From Pseudoips prasinana (lineage: Eukaryota > Arthropoda > Insecta > Lepidoptera > Nolidae): DNA of 64,000 bases. Both the position numbers and the translations under genes were made by a program. Location of the stretch: positions 3,911,001-3,975,000 of the forward strand of contig OX621234.1 of the NCBI GenBank assembly GCA_951640165.1, read 5' to 3'. Below are positions 52,885 through 62,575 of this stretch, in pieces (within the stretch, counting starts at the first letter, position 1; each line of letters begins with the position of its first letter). The notes under the pieces are model-generated. The model searched no databases and was not told the DNA's origin. It saw only the letters and a program-made list of their open reading frames with translations.

Positions 52885-53330
52885 AAATAAATAAATAAAA
52901 TAAAAATGGTTTTTATTCACGTAGACTTTAAAAAAGCGCTTGTAAATAGTCAGCACATGTTCGCAGTAATATATAATTAATTTATAATATATTTCTAGGT
53001 ACATATAGATATTTAGGTACACGGATTGTAGGAAATAATTTACAATAAGATTTATTTTATAACAGTAACGATATTTAGCTAACTAAAATTAAGTTATTGT
53101 CAAGGATTATGTGTAGGTTTAATTATCTAAATTTTAGCTATATTTTTACTCCATATAGTCTGAATGGTTCTGTCTATATTAAGGTAGGAATTAGATGTTA
53201 TTATTATGGCGGACCTTGTGTTTATAACGGCGGTCACGCTTTAATGGTACCACCGGATCCAATGCGCCCCAACTGAGAAGACCCAGCGAAACAAACTCAG
53301 CACGTGTCTCTACTACCAGCCCACTTCCAT
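52885..53330 (-). mobile_element. LINE 3' part, family A
   Basis: TTTTTATTCACGTAGACTTT at the tail side, TAAGATTTATTTTATAACAG, GGTTCTGTCTATATTAAGG and the C-terminal coding block at 53240-53320, still open. Confidence 0.75.
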
Positions 53331-53610
53331 TTAAGTTACTTGAAGTGAAAATGTTCAATAAAGCTTATAAATTCTATATTATGGGCCATGATTAGGGATT
53401 ACAATCCATCATAGTGGGATCCCAACCTGTTCGGTGACGGCAGCGGATATAAAAATCATACTGGTGATCTGTAACACAGGTCTTACCTACTATAGACGCC
53501 AGTCTCTCACAAAGGTATGATAGTTTCTGTATTTCTTTACATAATACTCGTATGTAAACCAAACCTTTGTGAAAGAGATAAATAAATACATTATTATTAT
53601 TATACTAATA
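53331..53610. other. Spacer with small inverted repeat
   Basis: TCTCTCACAAAGGT (53503) and ACCTTTGTGAAAGAGA (53565) pair; possibly a short MITE. No gene. Confidence 0.4.
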
Positions 53611-53999
53611 CTAGCTTTGCCTCGTAGTTTTAACCGCGTTAAACTTTATAAATTATAGCCTATGTGTTATAAATAAATAAAATAAAATGGGTTTTTATTC
53701 ACGTAGACTTTAAAAAAGCGCTTGTAAATAGTCAGAACATGTTTGTAGTAATACAATTATTATTTCTAGTTACTTATTACAGATATTTAGGTACACGGAA
53801 TGTTAAAACATTTATACAATTTATTTTATAATGTTAGTGATATTTAGCTAGCTTGTATTAAGTTATTGTCATTGTTATTCGAATATATAAGCATTACTAC
53901 AAAAATTCATCACAATCCGTTTGGTAGTTTTTGCGTGAAGAAGTAACAAACATACACACTCACACACTCACAAACTTTCGCCTTTATATATTAGCCTGA
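53611..53999 (-). mobile_element. Helitron-like type 1 interrupted by a LINE tail
   Basis: CTAGCTTTGCCTCGTAGTTT, AACCGCGTTAAACTTTATAA and CTATGTGTTA on the left; CAATCCGTTTGGTAGTTTTT, GTAACAAACATACACACTCA and CTTTCGCCTTTATATATTAG on the right; a family A LINE 3' end (53668-53880, minus strand) lies between. Confidence 0.7.
53668..53880 (-). mobile_element. LINE 3' end, family A, nested
   Basis: AAATAAATAAAATAAAATGG tail, TTTTTATTCACGTAGACTTT and AAAGCGCTTGTAAATAGTCA. Inserted in a Helitron-like element just after CCTATGTGTTA. Confidence 0.75.
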
Positions 54000-54538
54000 T
54001 GCGTTTGCGACAAACTACTTTTGTGATGATCTGCCTCTATGGCGAAAAAGGTCTGTAACAATAGTTATTTGTTATAAAAGAGTGCAAAGTTGCTTTTTAA
54101 CCGCGTGCTCAATTTTGATAACCGAGCAAGCGAAGGATTCGAAAATAAGAATCCTGAGCATTAGCGAGGAAATCAAAAGAGCACAAGGTGATAGATAAAT
54201 CTTTGCACTCGAGTGCAACACGTAACTTTTCATCACAACTCAGCGAGGAAATGACGAAATGCGACAAAAATCTTATTGTAAATACTTTTATTCCAGTTTC
54301 GGTATTAATTACTATATTATATTATAAGTTCGACAATCTTTAAATTATAACAAATAATACATATAAGAAAAATTTAAAGTAACGTTGCTACAGTTTGAGT
54401 GTAATAGAACAGTATAATATTGCGCAAACAAATTAAAAAAAATGTACACCAAGAAGGTTTCGAGTCTTAGTTTTTAATGATTTTAAAAAGTTTTTAATGA
54501 ATTAAATTAGGCACCATAGAGGTAGATGTAAATAGCTT
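54000..54538. mobile_element. Imperfect palindromic MITE (54080-54260) and spacer
   Basis: GAGTGCAAAGTTGCTTTTTA near 54091 and TCTTTGCACTCGAGTGCAAC near 54215, with internal GATTCGAAAATAAGAATCCT stem, form a long imperfect hairpin common in lepidopteran genomes. The rest is AT-rich. Confidence 0.5.
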
Positions 54539-54786
54539 TATATCGTCGCGGTACATGCAATAGGTCGAATGTCAAATTAATTACCAATTATGTACTAAAG
54601 TAACCAAAACAAAGACGTCTGACATTGGTCATATTGCAACTAGTTCAAATACTCGCTTCTGATTGGTCGGTTAGACATAGGAGTCTTTGCAAACGCTGCA
54701 GAAGCATGTTTTATATAATTTCATGCCAAAAAGGAATAATTGCATTTTTTTCACATTCGGCCTATTGCATGTACCGCGACGATATA
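54539..54786. mobile_element. 248-bp MITE, 34-bp terminal inverted repeats
   Basis: TATATCGTCGCGGTACATGC ... (54539-54572) and the matching right end (54753-54786), one mismatch in 34. Interior has CTGATTGGTCGGTTAGAC but no ORF. TA-containing ends suggest TA target sites. Confidence 0.85.
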
Positions 54787-55280
54787 CTGATATTTTGAAT
54801 TCACAAACTTAGTCCACACGATGTTCTAAATTCAAATTTACTCTAACCTCTAGAGTATAAAAACGATTGTCTCACTCAGATATCGAAGAGTAAAAAAGCT
54901 CTTTACGAGATGTGGTGTTGAAAAATGCGCGGCGGGAATTTTATCCTACAGAGCAGTTTTTTTTTGTTTGTATCGATACAAACGCGATGCTAACGCGCGT
55001 GTGAATCGCTAAACGCGCGTCAACGGCGCGTGTAAAAAACGTGGCGGTGCATAGGCCCATAGACCTGTATTTTTGACCACACTTTGACTAATAAATATTT
55101 GAATTTGAATCCCGGCCTAACAAATTCTATTAAAAAGGCTTTATCAACGGCTATTTGTGTATGAATTACATAAAACGCTACATTATAGCAAATTTTCTTG
55201 TCATTTGATTACTTAATGCAAAATCTGTTCAGTTTAGAAAGACGAATTAGGAGAACACGGTCTCTTTCGCATAGTAAGTG
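54787..55280. other. No confirmed gene; TATA-like motif
   Basis: GAGTATAAAAACG near 54856 followed by TCTCACTCAG resembles a core promoter, but no downstream ORF or splice donor supports it. GC-rich at 54990-55040 (AACGCGCGT repeats). Confidence 0.3.
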
Positions 55281-55644
55281 ATACTCGTTGGTCTAGCGGT
55301 AGCGTGTTCACCCGCAGAGAACTAGGTCCTGGGTTCAAATCCCGGGTCCGGCCAAAAAGTGATTTTCGGACTTTTCTGTAAAAAGAAAAATTTGTCAGCA
55401 TCAGCCCGAAGTCTGGGAGTTGGCGGTATTATACCCCCGTGCCTCGGAGAGCACGTAAAGCCGTCGGTTCTGTACCCAACCTCTTACCGGTCGTGTCGCT
55501 AGGCGTCCCATCGGAACATGAGAGTGATGGAATAGAAAGTGCTCCTGTGTTTGCGGACACACTTGTGCACTTGCGTAATTGGCGCTAATCTCCATTGAGA
55601 ATGGCTGCCGTGGCCGAAATTCGGGCGGGAAGACAACAACAACA
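55281..55644 (+). mobile_element. tRNA-derived SINE, family 3, full copy
   Basis: TTGGTCTAGCGGTAGCGTGT (A box), CTGGGTTCAAATCCCGGGTC (B box), then GTCTGGGAGTTGGCGGTATT, GTCGTGTCGCTAGGCGTCCC and GTGGCCGAAATTCGGGCGGG. Confidence 0.85.
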
Positions 55645-55739
55645 TACCGTATTCCATATACCGTATTTCATACGCTTTAAATTATTTTAAATCATAAAAA
55701 ATACTTACATTTTATTTATTTGTAATGAATGATGCAGCT

Positions 55740-55875
55740 CATTACTGCCTCACTGCAAGGCAAGGGCCTCCTCTCATAATGCGCATAGGCAGGCCGTATA
55801 GTCCACTATGCTAGCGGCGTTGTGTGACTCGGGTTGGCAGATTTCAAATGCCATTAAGAAATTTTTTGAAGAAAT
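55740..55875. repeat. Dispersed repeat fragment
   Basis: GCAAGGCAAGGGCCTCCTCT, CAGGCCGTATAGTCCACTAT and CTCGGGTTGGCAGATTTCAA follow the order of a repeat very common in moth genomes. No coding motif. Confidence 0.5.
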
Positions 55876-56316
55876 TCCAGGCGTGATATCTAGCTATATG
55901 TATAAAAATGAATGTTTGTCTGTACGTCCAGTATGCATAGAGTATATGGCAGTGTTAAGAGTCAACTATTAATTTGTAGATTATTTAGATTCGAAGTGTA
56001 AAAAATAGCTTCAGTTCCGTCGGCTGTCCCCATAGACTGCCCCGCATGTTTTTTTATAGAAACATGTAGCAAATAGTCTGGCATCGAAGCAACAAACTCG
56101 ATTTCAGTGAACAGTTCTCCCCATTTGAGGTAGCCCTTCGATTTCACTTTGTCGCTTTGTTAACTTAAATCGGAACACTGTTTTCCGTGGGGTGACATTT
56201 CCCCTCTAATTCAGTTTTTCTGTAGTATTTCTACCATATTCTCATTAGATTATGTTTGATTATTATAATAATAGTTATAATTATAATATATAAGACCTGC
56301 GATCATACATAGGTAT

Positions 56317-56376
56317 AGGAATAACTCCATTTGTGGATATAACAATATTGTTATATCCACAAATGGAGTTATTCCT
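56317..56376. repeat. Perfect palindrome, 30-bp arms, no spacer
   Basis: AGGAATAACTCCATTTGTGG... to the centre at 56346/56347, then its exact reverse complement. Confidence 0.95.
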
Positions 56377-56424
56377 AAATCCCTGAAAATCTGACTTGAT
56401 ATCTGGCTGAAGAGTTACATGCAG

Positions 56425-56597
56425 AAGGCGGTTTTGCTGGCGAATGCCAGGCACGGGGGTAATACCGCCAACTTCCAGACTTCGGGCTTAAACTGAGAAA
56501 TTTCTTTTTACGGAATAATCCCAAAATTACTTTACGGCCTGACCCGGGATTTGAACCCAGGACCTCATTTTTTGCGGTTGAACACGCTACCGCTATT
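56425..56597 (-). mobile_element. SINE family 3, reverse fragment
   Basis: GGCACGGGGGTAATACCGCC, TCCAGACTTCGGGCTTAAAC, GGGATTTGAACCCAGGACCT (B box) and GTTGAACACGCTACCGCTA (A-box side), all reversed relative to 32363. Confidence 0.75.
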
Positions 56598-56929
56598 TCT
56601 TTCTATTCCATCCAAGTCCAAGTCATAAGGAATACGGTATATGGATTAATGGAATATAAATACTTACCTACTGAAAAAATTGTCTTTGGATCGCTTTTGA
56701 AAGGACATTCACCAGAACTTGCTGGGACGTTAAAAGAAGTCACATAATTCATCACGAAAAAGTACTGTAGCCAAGGAATAAAAAATAACTATTGGACCGG
56801 AAACATATTTAGGTGACGCGATCAAGTTTACAAAAAAATATACTCTGGATATATGCATAAATCTTCGTAACATGTTAAAATACTCCTATTGAAGAAAGAA
56901 GAAGACGAAGAAGAACATATATACATATA

Positions 56930-57095
56930 CTAGCTGTGCCCCGCGGTGTTACTCGCGTTAAATTTTATAAATTTTCTTTGCTATAAACCTCACGGAGCCC
57001 GAGACCTTTCCAACGAATGCAAAACCGTGGAAATCGGTTCGTGCGTTCCGGAGTTATAGCGTCAGGAAGGAAAACCCGACTTATTTTTATATAGT
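56930..57095 (-). mobile_element. Helitron-like element
   Basis: CTAGCTGTGCCCCGCGGTGT, TACTCGCGTTAAATTTTATA at the hairpin end, then GAGACCTTTCCAACGAATGC and AATCGGTTCGTGCGTTCCGG, a distinct interior. Confidence 0.6.
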
Positions 57096-57829
57096 AGAAA
57101 ATATATATTCAGTAAACAAGCACAGACAATCATAATAATATATATAAATAGGTACACATACAGAAGTCCTTAATGGTTATCTGTGCGAATCCGAATTGGT
57201 CCCATCTCAGCACTAGCTGCAACATTAACTTTTGCTGCGCTGGTTTTATGATGGAACCATGTAAAATAGCTCACAGACAATTGATGTGTTAGTACAGCTC
57301 GCAGTTACATCTTCAAAGTACATGGACACTAATATTATAACTTCTAACTCCTCCTTTTTTCTGTTTCTGATTAAATTCGTTGCGGGATCCAAGACAGTTA
57401 AAGCGATTCCCCGGGACATGCCTGAGCTTCACCGCTCAGTGTCATTTCATTGTGTGCCACTGTTGATCCTGGCTTACAGGAGTTGCAGTGGTGGGTAAGA
57501 GGGAGGGACTAGTCCCGTTTAATATTTTAACTTATAGTTAATTAAAATAATAAATGTATGGAAAAACGATCGTATAAAATAAAACATAATACACTAATTT
57601 CTAAATGCATATCAATCACACACGGTATCTAAAATAAAATTGAACTTCGATATTCAATGAATTGCATTCCAATGCATTGCATTCAACAAGGCACAGTATA
57701 AGAAATTTATTTATAGAAGCTTTGGCTGGTAATCAATACCTTATCTCGTCGAAAGAACAATGGCAGGTATCCATTCTAAGAATTTTCTGGGATGAAATTG
57801 AAGCGTCCCGTAATGAAAAATATGGTAAA
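57096..57829. other. No confirmed gene
   Basis: Open frames at 57286-57498 and 57662-57830 have no recognisable domain. ATTGCATTCCAATGCATTGC at 57660 is simple sequence. Confidence 0.35.
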
Positions 57830-58009
57830 CTAGCTGTGCATACATTACCCGCGTTAAACTTTATAAATTATAGCCTATGTGTTAATCCAGGGTGTCAGCT
57901 AACTCCATACCAAATTATATTAAAATCGCTCCAGCCGTTTAGACGTGAAGACGTAACAAACATATACACTACACACTTAAAAGCTTTTGCCTTTGTAATA
58001 TCAGTGTGA
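57830..58009 (-). mobile_element. Helitron-like element, type 1, complete ends
   Basis: CTAG (57830) preceded by A, and GA (58008-58009) followed by T: on the minus strand this is A, TC...CTAG, T. Interior GCCTATGTGTTAATCCAGGG, AAATCGCTCCAGCCGTTTAG. Confidence 0.75.
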
Positions 58010-58134
58010 TTATTTCGCGTTAGACCGAATCTATAAATGAGATTATTTTCATTTGGGAAAGCCGTGTAAAGAAGATTTCGGTGTTTGAACGTCAGACAAC
58101 AATTGTATCTATAAAACAAGGCAGTTTGAAATTA

Positions 58135-58202
58135 AATTGTGTAAAAATGAAATCATAAGGAAATGGATAACCATTTCTTTATGATTTCATTTTTACACAA
58201 TT
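58135..58202. repeat. Near-perfect palindrome, 32-bp arms, 4-nt loop
   Basis: AATTGTGTAAAAATGAAATC... and its reverse complement around ATAA, one mismatch (G/A). Confidence 0.95.
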
Positions 58203-58239
58203 GTGGTGTGGTCTAAGTGAGGATAAGATAAGATAGGAT

Positions 58240-58722
58240 AAGAGTATTTACAGATAAAATGCGAATTTCCTGTGAACCGCATCAAGATTTACACACAAAA
58301 ATAAAAAAGAACAATAATTTTGGGGGTTCCCCATTCATAGAACTAAAACTCAAAAAAATTTTTTTTCGGTGTCCCCATATATGTAGATACCCCTATGGAT
58401 AGGTCTTCAAAAATGATATTAAGGTTCCTAATATAATTTTTTTCTTCACTGAATAGTTTGCGCGAGAGACACTTCCAAAGTGGTAAAATGAGTGCCCCCC
58501 CTGTAACTTCTAAAATAAGAGAATGATAGTTCCATAAAAATATATGATGTACATTACCATGAAAACTAACAACGAAAATTGGTTTGGACGAGATCTAGTA
58601 AGTAGTTATTTTTTAATACGTCATAAATCGTAAACCGCAATTTACCTTTCAGTTAATCAACTGAAAAACTTGCTGCTATGGAACCCTTCATGTGCGAGTC
58701 CGACTCGCACTGGGCCGGTTTT
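58240..58722 (-). mobile_element. AGGGTTCCG-family element, truncated copy
   Basis: From CTGTGAACCGCATCAAGATT to CATGTGCGAGTCCGACTCGC and ACTGGGCCGG, reverse of 34688-35243. The hairpin end is missing. Confidence 0.7.
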
Positions 58723-58724
58723 TT

Positions 58725-58904
58725 TTCATACGGTGGCGTAGAAATGACGGCCGCAGGGACAAAAAAATTTTCGAGTGGCCACGAACAGGAAGACACAGCG
58801 TGGGCAGGTCACAAGGTGAACCGAGGGATGCCGCTGAATTGCAGCGCAAAACCAGCAGTTATGTAGGGAGGCCTTTGTCCAGCAGGAGACGACATTCCGC
58901 TGAT
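58725..58904 (+). mobile_element. RTE LINE 3' fragment
   Basis: CACGAACAGGAAGACACAGC, GTGGGCAGGTCACAAGG and CCTTTGTCCAGCAGGAGACG match 51740-51940; followed by ATAATAATAATA. Confidence 0.7.
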
Positions 58905-59157
58905 ATAATAATAATAATATTCGGGACAATGTCACACAGATCATCCTAGCCCCAAACTAAGCAAAGCTTGTACTATGGGTACTAGGAGACGATATACATA
59001 CTTATATAGATAGATAAATACTTAAATACATAGAAAACCTCCATGACTCAGAAACAAATATTCGTGCTCATCACACAAATATTTGCACTTACCGGGATTC
59101 GAACCCAGGACCACCAGCTTCGTAGGCAGGAGCACTACCAACTAGGCTACGGTGACC
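58905..59157 (-). mobile_element. tRNA-derived SINE, family 2, full reverse copy
   Basis: ATT-repeat tail at 58905-58920, TGTCACACAGATCATCCTAG, GATATACATACTTATATAGA, CCGGGATTCGAACCCAGGAC (B box) and CTACCAACTAGGCTACGG (A box). Confidence 0.85.
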
Positions 59158-59275
59158 GTTAATGATGATGGTTAAATATCTGACTGTGTTGTTGTACCAC
59201 TCCTGGCAAATTTGTACTTCGCCCTCATTTCGCTAGTCGAAATAAGATTATTGACAAGGCACAAGTTCTGATTAT

Positions 59276-59362
59276 TGCGTGATATACATGGATACTTATA
59301 CAATTGAAAATAGTTAAGTAGTCCCTCTAAGTAGTTTTGAATGTACTTTCTGTAATTATATG
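59276..59362. repeat. Duplicated 87-bp segment (pair with 60134-60220)
   Basis: TTATACAATTGAAAATAGTT and AGTCCCTCTAAGTAGTTTTG, then TCTGTAATTATATG in both. Here it leads into a palindrome; at 60.2 kb it leads into TAGGAAAAACAATGG. Confidence 0.8.
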
Positions 59363-59399
59363 TTCCTACATAATTACAGAATTATGTAGGAACATATAA
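59356..59399. repeat. Perfect palindrome, 20-bp arms, 4-nt loop
   Basis: TTATATGTTCCTACATAATT and AATTATGTAGGAACATATAA around ACAG. The paralogous sequence at ~60205 has no palindrome. Confidence 0.95.
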
Positions 59400-59424
59400 A
59401 TCCAATTTATCTTTCAGTTAATTA

Positions 59425-59842
59425 ATTGTAGGTAGTAGAAACACCCGCTGAGTTTGTTTCGCTGGGTCTTCTCAGTTGGGGCGCATTGGATCCGGTGGTA
59501 GCATTAAAGCGCGACCGTCGTTATTAACATAAGGTCCGTCATAATAATATCACCTTAATATAGACAGAACCATTGCCAATATGTATTACAAATATTAACT
59601 AGATAATTAGACTTAAACTAGATAATTAAACTTAAACATAATCTCTTGACAATAACTTGATACGAGCTAGCTAAATATCATTGCTGTTATAAAATAAATT
59701 TTATTAATGTTTTAATACTATCAATACAATGTGTACCTAAATATCTATGTTACTAGAAATAATAATGTATACAACTATAATACTACAAACATGTTCTGAC
59801 TATTTACAAGCGCTTTTTTAAAGTCTACGTGAATAAAAACAA
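59425..59842 (+). mobile_element. LINE 3' part, family A
   Basis: GAGTTTGTTTCGCTGGGTCT, GGTCCGTCATAATAATATCA, TAGACAGAACCATTGCCAAT, CTACGTGAATAAAAAC, followed by an A-rich tail. C-terminal frame still open. Confidence 0.75.
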
Positions 59843-59855
59843 AAAAAAAAAAACA

Positions 59856-60890
59856 AAAAAAAAGAAAGATAAATTGCGATTTACGATTTATGACGTATTA
59901 AAAAATAACTACTTACTAGATCTAGTCCAAATCAATTTTCGTTGTTAGTTTTCATGGTAATGTACATCATATATTCTTTTTTAGTTTTATCATTCTCTTA
60001 TTTTAGAAGTTACAGGGGAGGGGGGGACACTATGATACTACTACTACACTACGATATGGCAGAAACGTACGGAAAACGCTGTGAATATATTTCTTCGTTT
60101 CGGTGTAATTGTTTCGATTACCATTTTTGCCATTGCGTGACATACATAGTATACTTATACAATTGAAAATAGTTAGTCCCTCTAAGTAGTTTTGAATGTA
60201 AATTCTGTAATTATATGTAGGAAAAACAATGGCAAAAATGGTAATCGAAACAATTACACCGAAAAGAAGAAATATATTCACAGCGTTTTCCGTACGTTCC
60301 AGCCATATCCATTTTCTTTGATGCAATTAAACGGGGCGAAAATCCGAGTACTGTCACTATTTTGCAGTATTTTTACCTTTGGCTCGTTATTTGATTTACT
60401 AGTTTCCGGGAAAATTTACACTGCACATTCGTAGCATTTTCCTCATTGGTCAGTGTATAGGACCTCCCTCCTGGTCACGCCCAGTCGACTTCGCGCTGGT
60501 GCTAATGTTTGTGCAGATCCTCGAATAAATTTTCGACATTAATTGTTTTCAGTGTATTTTTTTAATACGCTAACAGCCTGTGCCCTGAGAAACCTCAATA
60601 TAATTTTTGAAGACCTATCCATGAACACACCACATGTATGGGTACGATGAAAAATTTTTTTTGAGTTTCTTTTTTATGTATGGGGACCCCCCAAAATTAT
60701 TGTTATTTTTCTATTTTTGTGTAAAAATTTTAATGCGGTTCACATAATACATCTATTTAACAAGTTTCAACAGTACAGCTCTTATAGTTTCGGCAAAAAG
60801 TGGCTGTGACATATGGACGGACAGACAGACAGACATGACGAATCTATATCTGTTTTTTGCTATTTGGCTACGTAACCCTAAAAAATTAAA
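59856..60890 (+). mobile_element. AGGGTTCCG-family element, split by an insertion
   Basis: The 5' part (59856-60031: CGATTTATGACGTATTAAAA, TTTTCATGGTAATGTACATC) and 3' part (60590-60880: CAAGTTTCAACAGTACAGCT, CAGACAGACATGACGAATCT, TATTTGGCTACGTAACCCT) match 34688-35243. About 555 bp of other DNA lies between. Confidence 0.7.
60055..60308. repeat. Large inverted repeat, ~82-bp arms, ~90-bp spacer
   Basis: ATATGGCAGAAACGTACGGA...TTTTTGCCATTG (60055-60137) against CAATGGCAAAAATGGTAATC...CAGCCATAT (60227-60308), only a few mismatches. The spacer contains the 87-bp segment also found at 59276. Confidence 0.9.
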
Positions 60891-60985
60891 TTGGTCCAGC
60901 AGTGACGTCTTGCTGATATGAAGATGAAGGACAAAGGCCTCCCCAGAAGGTCTACAACTGCCAGTCTTGCATTAAGAATTCCATA
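60890..60985. mobile_element. RTE LINE 3' scraps
   Basis: GGTCCAGCAGTGACGTC, TGCTGATATGAAGATGA (plus) and GGACAAAGGCCTCCCCAGAA, CTGCCAGTCTTGC (minus), two opposed fragments. Confidence 0.5.
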
Positions 60986-61089
60986 GCACTAAGTATCCTG
61001 TCTCCTTTCTAACTCTATTGGTGGGAAAGTGAAAATAAACCTTCCATCTGGACATGCATTACCACTAATGGCTTAAAAGTCTCGAAATT

Positions 61090-61549
61090 TAATTATAGCT
61101 TTGCTTTGTGTAGCCGTATCCATAATATGAAGACTTTCAATTTGCCTCTTTGCCGTACCAACTACAGTCAGCACTCGCCGTTGTACCGTATGTGTTCAGC
61201 TTACAACAACTTTTGCAACCAAATTGATATTTTTAGTTCGTCTGCTCATTCGTTGAGACTGTTCTTACTTAAGAAATTTAATCATAAGTGATGTAAATTA
61301 CTACATCTAGGTTTTATTGCTTTGTTAATTTTAATTTTTGTATTGTTATATTTCTAATATTAATTTAAATTTTAAGTGACTATGATGTAACCCAACTGTA
61401 AGCTTTCTTTTTGTTTAATGCATGCTGTGTTCACTTCTAGAAGGCCAAACACTTTAGCTTTATTTGTTTAATGTTCTTTAAATTGTACAAAGTGCGTTGG
61501 CCAGTTTAGTGAAACTAATTATAGAAAAAAAAAAAAAAAAAAAAAAAAT
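61090..61549 (+). mobile_element. LINE 3' end with poly(A)
   Basis: A C-terminal coding remnant (61106-61291) reads LPLCRTNYSQHSPLYRMCSA, YNNFCNQIDIFSSSAHS and LRLFLLKKFNHK before a stop, typical of the end of Jockey/CR1-group RT proteins. A ~230-bp 3' UTR ends in about 23 A (61527-61549). Confidence 0.75.
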
Positions 61550-61878
61550 AGCTTCGCCCGGCCAATGTTTATTGAATTAGCCGAGCGGAGCGTAATTCAG
61601 TTATCGATTTTCCGACGGGCGCGGCTATCTAGGTCGATGGGTGGCACAGTTTAAAATGGTGCCTAGATTTTTCCAGTACTTACGCCCAGAAGGCTGTAAT
61701 GGCTGCCTGTAACAATGAACTCAAAGTGGGGCAACAGGTAGGGCTGGGCTCAAGTTAAATTATCGTTACATAAACATGATTTTTGAATATAATTCCTCGT
61801 TATATGACACAGCTTTTGTGGCGGTCCAAACACTCGTACCCCTCGGACCCCACCTCAATGTTCAAGCGAAAGCAAAAA
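61550..61878. other. No gene recognised
   Basis: GCTTCGCCCGGCCAATG and GCCGAGCGGAGCGTAATTCA suggest a GC-rich repeat, otherwise unassigned. Confidence 0.3.
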
Positions 61879-61997
61879 AAAACCGCGGGGCACAGCTATA
61901 CTGTATGAAATTGTGGAGATCTTTGGGGAAGAAATAAGTGGGTTCTTCCCCAAAGATCTCCACAATTTCATACAGTATAGCTGTGCCCCGCGGTTTT
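61879..61997. repeat. Perfect palindrome, 55-bp arms, 9-nt loop
   Basis: 61879-61933 and 61943-61997 are exact reverse complements. Each arm joins a Helitron-like end (CCGCGGGGCACAGCTATA) to an RTE scrap (TTGTGGAGATCTTTGGGG). The right side continues into a longer Helitron-like copy, so the left arm is the copied one. Confidence 0.95.
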
Positions 61998-62341
61998 ACC
62001 CGCGTTTATAAATTTACTTTATAAATTATCACAGTTCCTCCCCCGTAGGTTATCACCTACGGGGGAGGAACTGCGTAGGTTATCACGCTGTCGCGTGATA
62101 ATATGTAGCCTATATGTTGACCCGACCTCTTAGTAATATTCATGCAAAATTTGAAGTATATCCATGCAGTTTTTTTTGAGTTTAGCCCGGACATACATAC
62201 AGACAAACAGACACACTGACAAAAATTCTAAAAACTATATTTTTGGCTTCGTTATCTATTGTAGATCACATCCCAAGTATCCTTTATAAAAATATTCAAT
62301 GTACAGTTTTGACTTTCCTACGATTTTATTATATGTATAGA
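61980..62341 (-). mobile_element. Helitron-like element, type 3
   Basis: From TAGCTGTGCCCCGCGGTTTT to CGATTTTATTATATGTATAG plus A, the reverse of the TC start; interior GGACATACATACAGACAAAC and CACATCCCAAGTATCC. The CTAG end is mutated to CTAT. Carries its own 19-bp palindrome at 62032. Confidence 0.7.
62032..62073. repeat. Perfect palindrome, 19-bp arms, 4-nt loop
   Basis: CAGTTCCTCCCCCGTAGGT and ACCTACGGGGGAGGAACTG around TATC, followed by a direct repeat CGTAGGTTATC of the sequence before the switch. Absent from the related copy at 19805-19865. Confidence 0.95.
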
Positions 62342-62451
62342 TTCTAACATATTTGATTATTACATAAAAAGATAGGAATGAAAACAGATATATTATAACT
62401 AAATAGTTAAAGCGTTTAGTTAAAGGTATTCTAAATGTTCTTGTATTGTTA

Positions 62452-62535
62452 ATGTTCCCAGAATACTGGCAGCATTACCACGCTGTATGGCAATACTTAT
62501 TTCTGGGAAAATATAAGCCATCATTCTGGGAACAT
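62452..62535. repeat. Inverted repeat, 13-bp arms
   Basis: ATGTTCCCAGAAT and ATTCTGGGAACAT, with nested TTTCTGGGAAAA; possibly a short MITE. Confidence 0.6.
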
Positions 62536-62575
62536 GTCACCTCAACAAGGCGTGTAGCTATTTATTTATACATAA

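Noticed and set aside
54850..54880. TATA promoter GAGTATAAAAACG
   Set aside because: No downstream exon, leader or start codon context supports it.
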